From positions 40,562 to 104,561 of the forward strand of contig NZ_JAERIS010000001.1 in NCBI RefSeq assembly GCF_017979425.1: a stretch of 64,000 nt of DNA, read 5' to 3'. The stretch comes from Helicobacter salomonis. GTDB taxonomy: Bacteria > Campylobacterota > Campylobacteria > Campylobacterales > Helicobacteraceae. Below, piece after piece: positions 43,594 through 51,793 of the stretch; the first letter of the stretch is position 1, and each line of letters opens with the position of its first letter. The position numbers and the translations under genes were made by a program. A model generated the notes under the pieces. The model was given only the letters and a program-made list of their open reading frames with translations. It did not search any database and was not told the origin of the DNA.

Positions 43594-44202
43594 TTAAGGA
43601 TGGTATTGTTGAATCACAATTGCCGTGCCCGTGCTCATGTTTTGGAAGAGGATTTTATCGGGTTTACGCTCATAGAAGATCAGTTCACCATTTTGCATAA
43701 AACGCTGGATAACAGCACCACTGGGTTCAATGCGTTTGCCAACACCCTGGAAAATATCGCGCCCCAGCACAATATCATCAAAAAGGTCGCCATAACTCAC
43801 TTTCCCGAAGAGATCCCTAGCCGCACTCCACTTCGCCGAACAAATGCCAGAAAAGCAGAGGTAATTTTTCTTAATCAAAATCTCCCCTGCCTTCTTGCTC
43901 AGCTGGTAGAGCACAATCCGCAGATCGCCCTCTTTAGTGTGCTCAATCGTCCCATAATCGTAAAAACGCAACACGGGTGTATAGATGTAGATAAGTTTAA
44001 ATTGTTCCAAAGCTTTTTTACGCGCGGCCTCCGCCTCTTGTTTGCGTTGCGCCGCGCTCTTGGCGATAAACAATTTCTTGTGAGTACTCTTAGGCTCGGG
44101 AGTTTTTGGCTTTTTGTGTCCACAAGAAACTAAAAAAAAACCTAGAAAAAGCACCCCCAAAATCTGCAGGGTGCGCTGCCACTTAACTAGCAAAGCGATC
44201 AC
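43594..44202 (-). CDS. Lipoprotein of unknown function upstream of the FadL gene
   Basis: A 202-residue protein with lipobox LGFFLVSC (Cys27) and a charged, Lys/Ala-rich linker. The globular part includes LIYIYTPVLRFYDYGTIEH and LRIVLYQLSKKAGEILI with two cysteines in YLCFSGICSA. It sits between an LPP20-like lipoprotein and the FadL porin, the same order I recall for HP0837-HP0839 in H. pylori, so a joint outer-membrane role is likely. GTG start. Confidence 0.8.
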   Translation of the reverse strand: MIALLVKWQRTLQILGVLFLGFFLVSCGHKKPKTPEPKSTHKKLFIAKSAAQRKQEAEAARKKALEQFKLIYIYTPVLRFYDYGTIEHTKEGDLRIVLYQLSKKAGEILIKKNYLCFSGICSAKWSAARDLFGKVSYGDLFDDIVLGRDIFQGVGKRIEPSGAVIQRFMQNGELIFYERKPDKILFQNMSTGTAIVIQQYHP

Positions 44203-44211
44203 GCAACAAGG

Positions 44212-44871
44212 CTATCCTCTTGCCTGGTTGAAGACACTGTACCAAATGCGCCCATCTAACTTGAGCTCCATGCTCACTTGACATAGCCCATCTTTATAGA
44301 TGGTCTCGGTAATCTCCGCATTGCGAATCAAGGCATTGACCTTGGTTTTAATCACGGAATTTTGCAAGATCATATCTTTCACCGTATCGGTGGCATTCAC
44401 TCTAATCCCATACATTTTTTCGCCTAATTGGCGGTAACCGTCCACGATTGCCGCGCGCTTAGCTAGAGCCAAAGCCTGAGAAGGAGAAATTGTAGACTCT
44501 GGAGCCACTCCCATACCCACTGCACTCAGTTCGATCACATTGGTAGGCGTGAGAATAGGAGTATTGGGCACCATGGCCGGTGTCCCCCCTCCACTAGAGA
44601 GATTCCCCTGAGAAGAATTATCAAAGCGCGTCTCAATCTGAGGTTGAGGCTTAGGGAAAGCGGGCATGGGCGGCTTGCTGGTGCTGTTAAAGGTAGTTGG
44701 AGGATAGATGGGAGCCTGCAACCCTGTAGCGGAGGGGGGGATGAGCTGAGTCGTGCCCGCTCGTTTGAACATCCCACAACCCGCCACTGCAAGGGCTAAC
44801 CCTATAGATGCACATAGGGGGACGATTCTCAAACTCTCAGCACCGCCACCCACACACGCCTTTCTCTTCAT
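44212..44871 (-). CDS. LPP20-family lipoprotein
   Basis: A 219-residue lipoprotein; the lipobox LAVAGC puts the modified Cys at 32. Residues ~40-110 are Pro/Ser/Thr-rich. The C-terminal domain SQALALAKRAAIVDGYRQLGEKMYG then VSMELKLDGRIWY is the LPP20/FlgO-type fold. Members are outer-membrane lipoproteins, some linked to flagella. First gene of the lipoprotein-lipoprotein-FadL-isochorismatase run. Confidence 0.85.
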   Translation of the reverse strand: MKRKACVGGGAESLRIVPLCASIGLALAVAGCGMFKRAGTTQLIPPSATGLQAPIYPPTTFNSTSKPPMPAFPKPQPQIETRFDNSSQGNLSSGGGTPAMVPNTPILTPTNVIELSAVGMGVAPESTISPSQALALAKRAAIVDGYRQLGEKMYGIRVNATDTVKDMILQNSVIKTKVNALIRNAEITETIYKDGLCQVSMELKLDGRIWYSVFNQARG

Positions 44872-44922
44872 CCTGATAACCTTTAAGTAATTTAGCCCGC
44901 CAGTATAGCATAAAAACCCTAA

Positions 44923-46290
44923 CTACGCCTGAACGCTTTTGGCTTTGGGCTTTAAACTCCTTAGTACCCATGTGCTATAAGTCCCTGAAAAGATATAGAG
45001 CAGAGTGAAGACTCCCAACAAACCCTGATACCATAACAAAGGTAGCACAGCCAAGAAATCCACGCTACCTTTGGCAAAACCTAGCAAAATGAGCATCTGC
45101 GCACCATAAGGAATTAGGCCCTGAAAAATGCAAGAGAAAATATCTAAAATCACCGCCCCCTCGCGTCGATCCACTCCAAATTTTATGCTGATCTTTTTAG
45201 CGATTTCCCCCACGATCACGATTGCCACCGTGTTATTAGCCACCGCTAAATCTACCACACTGACTAGACCCGCAATGCCCACTTTCGCGCTTTTAGGACC
45301 TATGATCAATTTTTCTATCTTGGAAATCACCCATGCTACCCCACCTTCTCTAGTAACCATGAAAGCAATTCCGCCTGTTAGCATGGAGAGGAGGAAAATC
45401 TCTTGCATGCCAGAAAAACCATTGTAAATTTCCTTGCCAAAGCCCAAGAGTGTGAAATTGCCATAGTAAAGCCCGATTGTTCCAGAGAGCAAAATCCCTA
45501 CAAAGAGCACTAGAAAGACATTAAGACCTAGAAGAGCTAATACTAAAACACAAACATAGGGTAGGGTCTTGACAAACTGGAAATCATGGGTACCCAGCTG
45601 CGCTACATTCTCTGGCCGTCCATAGATCAAGAGTAAAACAATGGTCAGTAAACTTGCTGGCAGAGCGATGTAGAGATTGATTTTGAATTTATCCTGCATC
45701 TCCACGCTCTGGGTGCGCGTACTTGCAATCGTCGTGTCTGAGATGATGGAAAGATTATCCCCAAACATCGCCCCTCCCATCACGGCTGCTAGGGCTAATG
45801 CCATAGAGAGCCCGCTCTGTTCAGCCAAACCTACAGCAATGGGTCCAAGAGCAACAATGGCACCCACACTGGTGCCTATGGCTGTGGAAATAAAAGAGGC
45901 GATCACAAACAAACCAGCTGCTAAATACTCTACGGGAATATAGGTAAGTCCTAGATTGACCGTGGAATCCACCCCGCCCATCGCCTTGCTCACCACGGCA
46001 AACGCCCCAGCTAACAGGTAGATCACGCACATGGTCATGATGTTCTTATCTCCACAGCCGGCTAAAAAGTCATCAAATTTCTGATTGAGATCACTCTTGA
46101 AGAGCAAAAACGCTGTGGCGACTCCTACACTCGCGGCAACAGGCCCTGGGAGCTGGTAAAAGCCCATTTTAGTCCCGGTCAACTCTAAATAAATACCCGC
46201 GCCCAAATAGACAACGATAAAAACTAAAAAGGGAACAAGACCTAGCGCGCTAGGTTGGGGGTTGTAAGTATCCTGTTTAAACTCCTGCAT
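44923..46290 (-). CDS. nhaC: NhaC-family Na+/H+ antiporter
   Basis: A 455-residue, 10-12 helix membrane protein. The NhaC signatures FISTAIGTSVGAIVALGPIA, MGGAMFGDNLSIISDTT and AVANNTVAIVIVGEIA are present. It would exchange sodium for protons, though some NhaC relatives carry amino acids. AAAGGA lies before the ATG. The leader is long (about 190 bases) and contains a strong hairpin immediately upstream of the ribosome-binding site. Confidence 0.9.
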   Translation of the reverse strand: MQEFKQDTYNPQPSALGLVPFLVFIVVYLGAGIYLELTGTKMGFYQLPGPVAASVGVATAFLLFKSDLNQKFDDFLAGCGDKNIMTMCVIYLLAGAFAVVSKAMGGVDSTVNLGLTYIPVEYLAAGLFVIASFISTAIGTSVGAIVALGPIAVGLAEQSGLSMALALAAVMGGAMFGDNLSIISDTTIASTRTQSVEMQDKFKINLYIALPASLLTIVLLLIYGRPENVAQLGTHDFQFVKTLPYVCVLVLALLGLNVFLVLFVGILLSGTIGLYYGNFTLLGFGKEIYNGFSGMQEIFLLSMLTGGIAFMVTREGGVAWVISKIEKLIIGPKSAKVGIAGLVSVVDLAVANNTVAIVIVGEIAKKISIKFGVDRREGAVILDIFSCIFQGLIPYGAQMLILLGFAKGSVDFLAVLPLLWYQGLLGVFTLLYIFSGTYSTWVLRSLKPKAKSVQA

Positions 46291-46300
46291 GTATATCCTT

Positions 46301-46342
46301 TGTGCGTGAAATGGGTGTAAAAGAAAAGGTCACCCATGCACA
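46301..46342 (-). promoter_or_regulatory. Leader hairpin directly upstream of nhaC
   Basis: On the minus strand TGTGC-ATGGGTG pairs with CACCCAT-(TTCAC)-GCACA around a 13-base loop. The stem ends just before the AAAGGA of nhaC, so it could control translation. The remaining leader (46343-46480) shows smaller inverted repeats such as TTTCGC/GCGAAA but matches no RNA family I can name. Confidence 0.5.
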
Positions 46343-46480
46343 TCAGATCGCTAAGGTGCAAAGAAAAACGCCTAGCTCTCTGTGCCACGACAAAAGACAC
46401 CATGAAAACCCTTTCGCAAGTTGGGATTGACGGCGAAATCCTAACACAAAGAAACTTTAATTAAGCTGGGATAAAAACCA
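46343..46480 (-). other. nhaC upstream stretch without recognised gene
   Basis: No open frame with a ribosome-binding site is seen. Short inverted repeats suggest a structured leader or small RNA. A 20-codon ATG frame on the plus strand here lacks a ribosome-binding site and is not called. Confidence 0.35.
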
Positions 46481-46500
46481 TCCCCCACGCGCGTGGGGGA
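46481..46500 (-). terminator. Strong terminator after the Asn/Ser/Gln-rich small gene
   Basis: The perfect palindrome TCCCCCACGCGCGTGGGGGA is followed on the minus strand by ATGG and TTTTT, nine bases past the stop at 46510. It fits an intrinsic terminator and separates the small gene from nhaC. Confidence 0.8.
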
Positions 46501-46509
46501 CAACAACCC

Positions 46510-46656
46510 TTAGTCTTGGTTGTTACTATTTTGGCTATTGTTGCTGTTCTGGCTATTTTGGCTGTTTTGATTCTGACTATTGTTGCTGCTACCACAGCCA
46601 CAGCCACCGCTATAGCTGCTGTTATTGGTGTCACAGCTATTATTGTTGTTGTTCAT
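46510..46656 (-). CDS. Asn/Ser/Gln-rich microprotein with GCGCG motif (48 aa)
   Basis: The 48 residues begin MNNNNNSCDTNNSSYSGG, then GCGCG, then SQN repeats to the end. It has 18 Asn, 6 Gln, 3 Cys and no Lys or Arg. AAGGAGA lies seven bases before the ATG at 46656, a TATAAT lies at 46706-46711, a 5' hairpin lies at 46679-46698 and a strong terminator follows. This compact transcription unit supports a real, well-expressed gene. I know no family. The low-complexity sequence is prion-like or metal-binding in flavour; Hpn-type proteins are a loose analogy. Confidence 0.72.
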   Translation of the reverse strand: MNNNNNSCDTNNSSYSGGCGCGSSNNSQNQNSQNSQNSNNSQNSNNQD

Positions 46657-46678
46657 AGCACTCTCCTTACTTTGTATT

Positions 46679-46698
46679 TGGAGAACTTTATATCTCCA
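46679..46698 (-). promoter_or_regulatory. 5'-terminal hairpin of the Asn/Ser/Gln-rich gene mRNA
   Basis: TGGAGA and TCTCCA pair around an eight-base loop. With the -10 at 46706-46711 the transcript would start at about 46699, so the hairpin would sit at the very 5' end, a position that often stabilises mRNAs. Confidence 0.45.
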
Positions 46699-46705
46699 TG
46701 CTCGC

Positions 46706-46711
46706 ATTATA
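46706..46711 (-). promoter_or_regulatory. -10 box TATAAT for the Asn/Ser/Gln-rich gene
   Basis: The minus strand reads TTTGAC-TATAAT-GCGAGC, a consensus -10 about 50 bases upstream of the ATG. Confidence 0.6.
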
Positions 46712-46718
46712 GTCAAAT

Positions 46719-47276
46719 TTATTTTAAATTATTCTCCACAAATGTCTGGCTCCATGCATTTAGTTGTGTTTTGACCTGTGCATGGTGGTCTGCAAATTCT
46801 TGATGCGCATGGGGTCCCACATAATTACTGACACAAAACACCCCCATACTAGGGATTTGAAATGCCTGTCCTACACTGAGGACGCTGAAAAATTCCATAT
46901 TCTCCAGTAAAATGCCCGCGTTTTGCATCTGTTGTGCAAAGGCGCAATCTGTATGGATGTAATTACTGGAGTTGACTTTAGCGCTGGGTAAAATTATCGA
47001 TTCAAAAAGCGCACTCTGCACCTCTAAGCAATTATCCAGGGGTGTATAGCTACGACCTTGTGCAAAACTCTGCTCAATTTGGTAGGCCTCCTGGCTCTTA
47101 AAAAAACTCAGGAGAGGGGTTTCTTTAGAATACGCCCCTGCGCTGCCTATGAAGATTAGTTCTGCAGGTCTTTCGAGTAGACACAATCTAGTGAGAGAGA
47201 TGGCGCTTTGCACAAGTCCCACTCCAATGCTCCTAACCCCTAGTAAACTTTCACTCTTGCCTGCACACACAAGCAT
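46719..47276 (-). CDS. Nucleoside phosphorylase/nucleosidase-superfamily protein
   Basis: A 185-residue protein with the PNP/UDP-phosphorylase pattern: early Gly loop LIFIGSAGAY, then YIHTDCAFAQQM, the substrate Met-Glu in LLENMEFFSVLSVGQ and GVFCVSNYVGPHAHQEF. It is shorter than MTAN or DeoD. It might hydrolyse or phosphorolyse purine nucleosides or act in the futalosine route, but the substrate cannot be assigned. It is divergent from the phosphate permease and shares overlapping -10 boxes with it. Confidence 0.78.
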   Translation of the reverse strand: MLVCAGKSESLLGVRSIGVGLVQSAISLTRLCLLERPAELIFIGSAGAYSKETPLLSFFKSQEAYQIEQSFAQGRSYTPLDNCLEVQSALFESIILPSAKVNSSNYIHTDCAFAQQMQNAGILLENMEFFSVLSVGQAFQIPSMGVFCVSNYVGPHAHQEFADHHAQVKTQLNAWSQTFVENNLK

Positions 47277-47307
47277 GGTCGCCCTTTTTAAGCAGTTATT
47301 AGACTAT

Positions 47308-47315
47308 TTTATACT
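47308..47315. promoter_or_regulatory. Overlapping divergent -10 boxes
   Basis: The plus strand has TATACT at 47310-47315 for the phosphate permease; the minus strand has TATAAA at 47308-47313 for the nucleoside phosphorylase-like gene. The two boxes overlap by four bases. Confidence 0.45.
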
Positions 47316-47328
47316 AAAGTTGCCCACA

Positions 47329-48936
47329 ATGAAAGCCAAAGACGCTTCGCCGTTTAAAAAAGCCTTTAGAGACCTCCAGAGAGACAATGTCAAGATCACC
47401 TTGGCGGTCGTATTTGTCGTTTGTATTGCAGGGATGGCTCTTGTTCTAGGGCATGCCAAGATTCATCTCCCCTTACTTGCGTTGGCCACTGTGGTGGGAG
47501 GGTACATGGCGATGAATATCGGAGCCAACGATGTCGCCAATAATGTGGGGCCTTTGGTGGGTTCCCAAGCAATCACTTTGGGTATGGCCATCTTGTTGGC
47601 GGCTATCTGCGAGGTTCTAGGCGCAGTGCTAGCGGGCGCAGATGTGGTGCAAAGCATCAAGGGCAAGATCATCAACCCTGCTCATATCCAGGATAGCGTC
47701 GTATTTGTTGGCATGATGCTCTCAGCTCTACTTTCTGGGGCACTGTGGTTGCACTTAGCTACAGCGATTGGTGCGCCTGTTTCTACCACGCATTCCATTG
47801 TAGGTGGAGTGCTGGGGGCAGGCTTGATGGCTGGGGGTATGAAGGTTGTGGAATGGCGTTTTTTGGGGGGTATTGTGGCTAGCTGGGTCATTTCTCCCCT
47901 GATGGGAGGAGGCATCGCGATGGGCTTGCTAGCTGTTATCAAACATGTATTGAGCGATAAAGAGGATAAGAAGCAAGCGGCTCTGTATGCCATGCCTGTG
48001 CTGGTTGCGCTGATGGGTGCGGCGTTTTGTTGGTACATGCTTGCCAAGGTTTTGAATAAGCACATGTCCTTGCTTGCGTGGCAAGAAGTCGCCTTGAGTG
48101 GCGTGCTAGGGTTATTCACTTGGAAACTCTTTAAGACTTATGTGCATAATAGGCTTCCTCATTTGGAGAATACCCGTGAAAGTGTGCACACCCTCTTCAC
48201 CTATCCTCTGATCTTTGGGGCGGCCTTGTTGAGTTTTGCCCATGGAGCTAATGATGTTGCCAATGCTGTGGGGCCTCTGGCAGCCATCGTGCAAAGTCTG
48301 CAAGAATGGGGCAACCATACCATTCCCACTAAAGCTTATGCCCCCACATGGATTATGTTTGTGGGAGGCATGGGGATTGCGCTTGGGTTGAGTTTATACG
48401 GCCCCAAACTCATCAAAACCGTGGGGAGTGAGATCACCGAGTTGGACAAGATGCAGGCTTTTTGTATTGCGATGGCAACTGTAATCACCGTGCTCTTTGC
48501 CTCTAAATTGGGCTTGCCTGTGAGCTCGACACATATTACCATCGGAGCGGTTTTTGGAGTGGGTTTTTTACGCGAATTCTTGCAAAGACGCACTTTGCAA
48601 ACCCGTCAAATGATTTTAGATGCGCATGTCGGGGAGGATGCTAGCGTAATTAAGAATTTCTTAGAGCGGTTCGAGAAGGCCAACCCTAAGCAGAAAAAAG
48701 AAATGTTAGCCTATCTAAAAGCCCTCAAAAAGGATAATAACACGCTAGAGTATTCCATTGGATTAAGCAAGAAGGAACGCAAGACATTGAAAAAAGCTTA
48801 TAAAAGTGAGTTGGTCCAACGCTCTGTCATCAAGAAAATTATCACGGCGTGGCTAGTAACTGTGCCTATTTCTGCCCTCTTGGGGGCATTGGGCTATTAT
48901 CTAATTGATCTCTTTAATATTGTAGAACGGCTTTAA
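47329..48936 (+). CDS. pit: Pit-family inorganic phosphate permease
   Basis: The protein (535 residues from this ATG) has two PiT signature repeats: GANDVANNVGPLVGSQAIT in the N-half and SFAHGANDVANAVGPLAAI in the C-half, plus paired APVSTTHSIVGGVLG and LPVSSTHITIGAVFGVG. It imports phosphate with cations. The C-terminal ~100 residues are a charged tail with a last membrane helix. I chose MKAKDASPF at 47329 from comparison with the H. pylori protein; the upstream frame overlaps the divergent gene and its promoter. The leader is then only about seven bases. Confidence 0.94.
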   Translation: MKAKDASPFKKAFRDLQRDNVKITLAVVFVVCIAGMALVLGHAKIHLPLLALATVVGGYMAMNIGANDVANNVGPLVGSQAITLGMAILLAAICEVLGAVLAGADVVQSIKGKIINPAHIQDSVVFVGMMLSALLSGALWLHLATAIGAPVSTTHSIVGGVLGAGLMAGGMKVVEWRFLGGIVASWVISPLMGGGIAMGLLAVIKHVLSDKEDKKQAALYAMPVLVALMGAAFCWYMLAKVLNKHMSLLAWQEVALSGVLGLFTWKLFKTYVHNRLPHLENTRESVHTLFTYPLIFGAALLSFAHGANDVANAVGPLAAIVQSLQEWGNHTIPTKAYAPTWIMFVGGMGIALGLSLYGPKLIKTVGSEITELDKMQAFCIAMATVITVLFASKLGLPVSSTHITIGAVFGVGFLREFLQRRTLQTRQMILDAHVGEDASVIKNFLERFEKANPKQKKEMLAYLKALKKDNNTLEYSIGLSKKERKTLKKAYKSELVQRSVIKKIITAWLVTVPISALLGALGYYLIDLFNIVERL

Positions 48937-48988
48937 AATGGGTGTTAGTCGCACACTCACTCGAGTTTTCCATCTCTAAGGAGAGCCC

Positions 48989-50302
48989 TTGGGGCTTTAC
49001 GAACCGCTTTTAATGTTCACGCTAGCATTGTTGTTGGTGTTACTCAATGCGTTTTTTGTGCTCTCGGAATTTGCCATTGTCAAGGTGCGCCGCTCCAAGC
49101 TTGAAGAACTGAGTTTGCATAATAACCAGAATGCTGTCTTGGCTCTCAAAATCAACGCTTCTTTGAACACCTATTTGAGCGCAACCCAATTGGGAGTCAC
49201 ACTCTCTTCCTTAGGTCTTGGCTGGTTAGGAGAGCCTGCTATCGCGCACTTTATCACGCTATTTTTGCAAAAATGGGTACATTTTGAGAGCCTATACATC
49301 GTGGTGCATAGTCTGAGTGTGGCAATCGCCTTTAGTTTCATCACTCTTTTGCATGTGATCTTGGGAGAAATCGTGCCTAAATCTATCGCCATCGTGCGCT
49401 CGGAGAGTGTGGTGCTTTGGATCGCACGCCCCCTGCACGCCTTTTGGCTTATCTCCTACCCCATTGTAAATCTCTTTGACTTCTTAGCCAAGATTGTGCT
49501 CAAACTCTTTGGGATCGAACCCCAGCACGATAGTACGCATTCTGAAGAAGAGTTGAAGATCATCGTAGGAGAAAGCCTGAAGGGGGGGGTGATTGATTTT
49601 GTCGAAGAAGAAATTATCAAAAATGCCGTGGACTTTTCTGACACGAGCGCCAAAGAAGTCATGACTCCTAGAAAAGACATGGTGTGCATTGACTTGAAGT
49701 GCTCTTATAAGGACAATATTCAAATCATGCTCAAAAACCCTTTTACGCGCTACCCGTGCTGTGAGGGCAATAAGGACAATATTTTGGGTCTTGTCCACAT
49801 TAAGGATGTGCTTTCGGCTTCTCTACTCGATTCGGAAGATATGCAAAATTTTAGGCATTTGCTCAAAGAGATGCTCATCGTGCCTGAGAGTGCGTCTATT
49901 TCTCAAATCTTACTTAAAATGAATAATAAACGGGTCTACACCGCCTTGGTTGTAGATGAATATGGAGGTACTTCCGGCCTACTCACAATGGACGACATCA
50001 TTAAGGAGATCATGGGTAATATCTCAGACGCGCATGACTTGAGTAAAGAGGGCATTAAACGCCTAGATGAGAATACTTTTGAGTGCGATGGCATGGTGGA
50101 TTTGGAAAACATGGCAGAGTTGCTTAAGATCAAATTCGATCCTGATTACGAGCAGGTAACCTTGGGGGGGTATGTTTTTAGTTTGCTGGAGCGCTTGCCC
50201 GAAGTGGGCGATGTAGTGGGCGATGCACATTGTATCTTTGAGGTGTTGGACATGGACAAGGCGCGTATCAAAAAACTCAAGCTAATGAAGAAGAATCTTT
50301 GA
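48989..50302 (+). CDS. CNNM/CorC (HlyC) family transporter-like protein
   Basis: A 437-residue protein with an N-terminal DUF21/CNNM membrane domain (LNAFFVLSEFAIVKVRRSKLE, GWLGEPAIAHF, HVILGEIVPKSIAI), two CBS domains (VMTPRKDMVCIDL; RVYTALVVDEYGGTSGLLTMDD) and a C-terminal CorC_HlyC domain. Relatives act in Mg/Co efflux; haemolysin is an old label. The TTG start is supported by AAGGAGA four bases upstream. A G8 tract lies at 49582-49589. Confidence 0.92.
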   Translation: MGLYEPLLMFTLALLLVLLNAFFVLSEFAIVKVRRSKLEELSLHNNQNAVLALKINASLNTYLSATQLGVTLSSLGLGWLGEPAIAHFITLFLQKWVHFESLYIVVHSLSVAIAFSFITLLHVILGEIVPKSIAIVRSESVVLWIARPLHAFWLISYPIVNLFDFLAKIVLKLFGIEPQHDSTHSEEELKIIVGESLKGGVIDFVEEEIIKNAVDFSDTSAKEVMTPRKDMVCIDLKCSYKDNIQIMLKNPFTRYPCCEGNKDNILGLVHIKDVLSASLLDSEDMQNFRHLLKEMLIVPESASISQILLKMNNKRVYTALVVDEYGGTSGLLTMDDIIKEIMGNISDAHDLSKEGIKRLDENTFECDGMVDLENMAELLKIKFDPDYEQVTLGGYVFSLLERLPEVGDVVGDAHCIFEVLDMDKARIKKLKLMKKNL

Positions 50303-50315
50303 TAAGGTGGGCAAA

Positions 50316-51785
50316 GTGAAACAGAGGATCATCACATACCTGGCTTGCGTGCTTTGCATGGGGGGTTTACAGGCTCAGGAGTTAACACTCTCTGAAATGC
50401 GCCCTTCTGGGGTTTCTCTTAGACAAGCATGGAACATGGTCTTGGCTAATTACGATGGGATTAAAGCGCAGGACTATGCAGAACAAAAGGCTAAAAAACT
50501 CAACACAGCGGCCAAACTCTCTTTTTTGCCCCAAATTGACTTGAGCGCCTTTTATGTCCATTTGGCTAAACCCATCGAAATGAACCCCATCAGTAGTGGC
50601 AACCATGCTAAAATCCAGGAATTTGTCGGGGGGCTTAAGCATGTTTTAAACCAACCTCCCTTGCAGGCACTAGGAGGAGGTGCACTCGCTCAGGGAGCTT
50701 CTAGCATGCTGGGAGCTTTGGGTCAACCTCTGCTTTTTTCTAAAGAGAATGTCGTTTTGGGAGCATTGAGTATCGTTTATCCCCTTTACATGGGTGGGGC
50801 CCGTTTCTACATGAATAAACTTGCTTCTTTAGCACATAAAGAATCTGTGGAAGTTTCGCGCCTCAAGCGGCTTTCCACTTTCCAAGAGTTGGTAAAAGTT
50901 TACTATGGCTTGGTGCTAAATAGGGAAGTGCTAGCCGTGCTCCAAGATGTAGAACAGGGGCATTTAAAACACTATCAAAATGCCCTGAAACGCCAGCAAG
51001 CAGGGCAAATCGCGCGTGTAGAAGTGCTTAGTGCCTCCGTTGCCTATGAAAAAAGCAAGATCAAAACCATGCAGGCTAGAGATGCCCTTGAAGTTTCTAC
51101 ACTAGCATTTAGCACCATTTTGTCTAAACAAGATGCTACAAAAGTGCATTTCACCCCCACAGCTAATCTAAACATCCGTCCCAAGAATTTACCCCATCTC
51201 AATTTTTTTATACAAGAGACCTTGAGTTCTTATCCAGCGCTTAGAAGTCTTGCCCTCAAACAAAAAAGTGCACATGAAATGGTCAAACTCGAGGTTTCTA
51301 AATTTCTCCCTCATTTTAATTTCTTTGGGGCCTATCTGATGAAACAAAATAATTCTACCCTGACGGACATGGTCCCCGAATGGTTTGTGGGTGTGGGGGC
51401 GCGCTTGCCCATTTTAACCCCCACAGGGCGCATCATGCACTACCAAGCTGCTAAGATCGATGAGCTTCAAACCAATGCGCTCCAAAGTCAAGCCAAAAAG
51501 GACATGGAGCTCTTGGTGCACAAAACCTATCTACAATGCCAGTCTTACCTAAGAGAGTATCAAAGTCTTAATATCAGTATTGAGCTGGCTAAAGAGAACC
51601 TTAAGTTACAAGAAGAGGCGTTTAATCAGGGCATGGGCACAAATGTTTTAGTGATTGATGCGCGCAATTCGCTCTCAGGGATTTTAGTCGAACAAAAAAC
51701 GAGTGCGTTTAAATACTTGAGTGCGTTGGTGGACTTGATGGCTCTTGGGGATCACATCGATCTCTTCTACGATTACGCGCATTAG
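50316..51785 (+). CDS. TolC-like outer-membrane efflux protein
   Basis: A 489-residue outer-membrane factor with signal peptide KQRIITYLACVLCMGGLQA and two TolC halves (for example LRQAWNMVLANYDGIKAQ and FQELVKVYYGLVLNRE, later EAFNQGMGTNVLVIDARNSL). I chose the GTG at 50316 because AAGGTGG lies before it; a GTG at 50307 is possible. It is the first of four genes for an exporter with HlyD and two ABC-2 permeases, a set I recall as HP1489-HP1486. Confidence 0.92.
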   Translation: MKQRIITYLACVLCMGGLQAQELTLSEMRPSGVSLRQAWNMVLANYDGIKAQDYAEQKAKKLNTAAKLSFLPQIDLSAFYVHLAKPIEMNPISSGNHAKIQEFVGGLKHVLNQPPLQALGGGALAQGASSMLGALGQPLLFSKENVVLGALSIVYPLYMGGARFYMNKLASLAHKESVEVSRLKRLSTFQELVKVYYGLVLNREVLAVLQDVEQGHLKHYQNALKRQQAGQIARVEVLSASVAYEKSKIKTMQARDALEVSTLAFSTILSKQDATKVHFTPTANLNIRPKNLPHLNFFIQETLSSYPALRSLALKQKSAHEMVKLEVSKFLPHFNFFGAYLMKQNNSTLTDMVPEWFVGVGARLPILTPTGRIMHYQAAKIDELQTNALQSQAKKDMELLVHKTYLQCQSYLREYQSLNISIELAKENLKLQEEAFNQGMGTNVLVIDARNSLSGILVEQKTSAFKYLSALVDLMALGDHIDLFYDYAH

Positions 51786-51793
51786 GAATCAGC

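Noticed and set aside
43534..44133. 199-codon plus-strand frame
   Set aside because: Antisense to a lipoprotein gene with a clear lipobox and operon context.
46392..46454. 20-codon plus-strand frame starting MKTLSQVG upstream of nhaC
   Set aside because: No ribosome-binding site or promoter in the right place, and it runs opposite to nhaC.
46343..46480. Lysine (L-box) riboswitch upstream of nhaC
   Set aside because: Conserved L-box core strings could not be found; only generic hairpins are visible.
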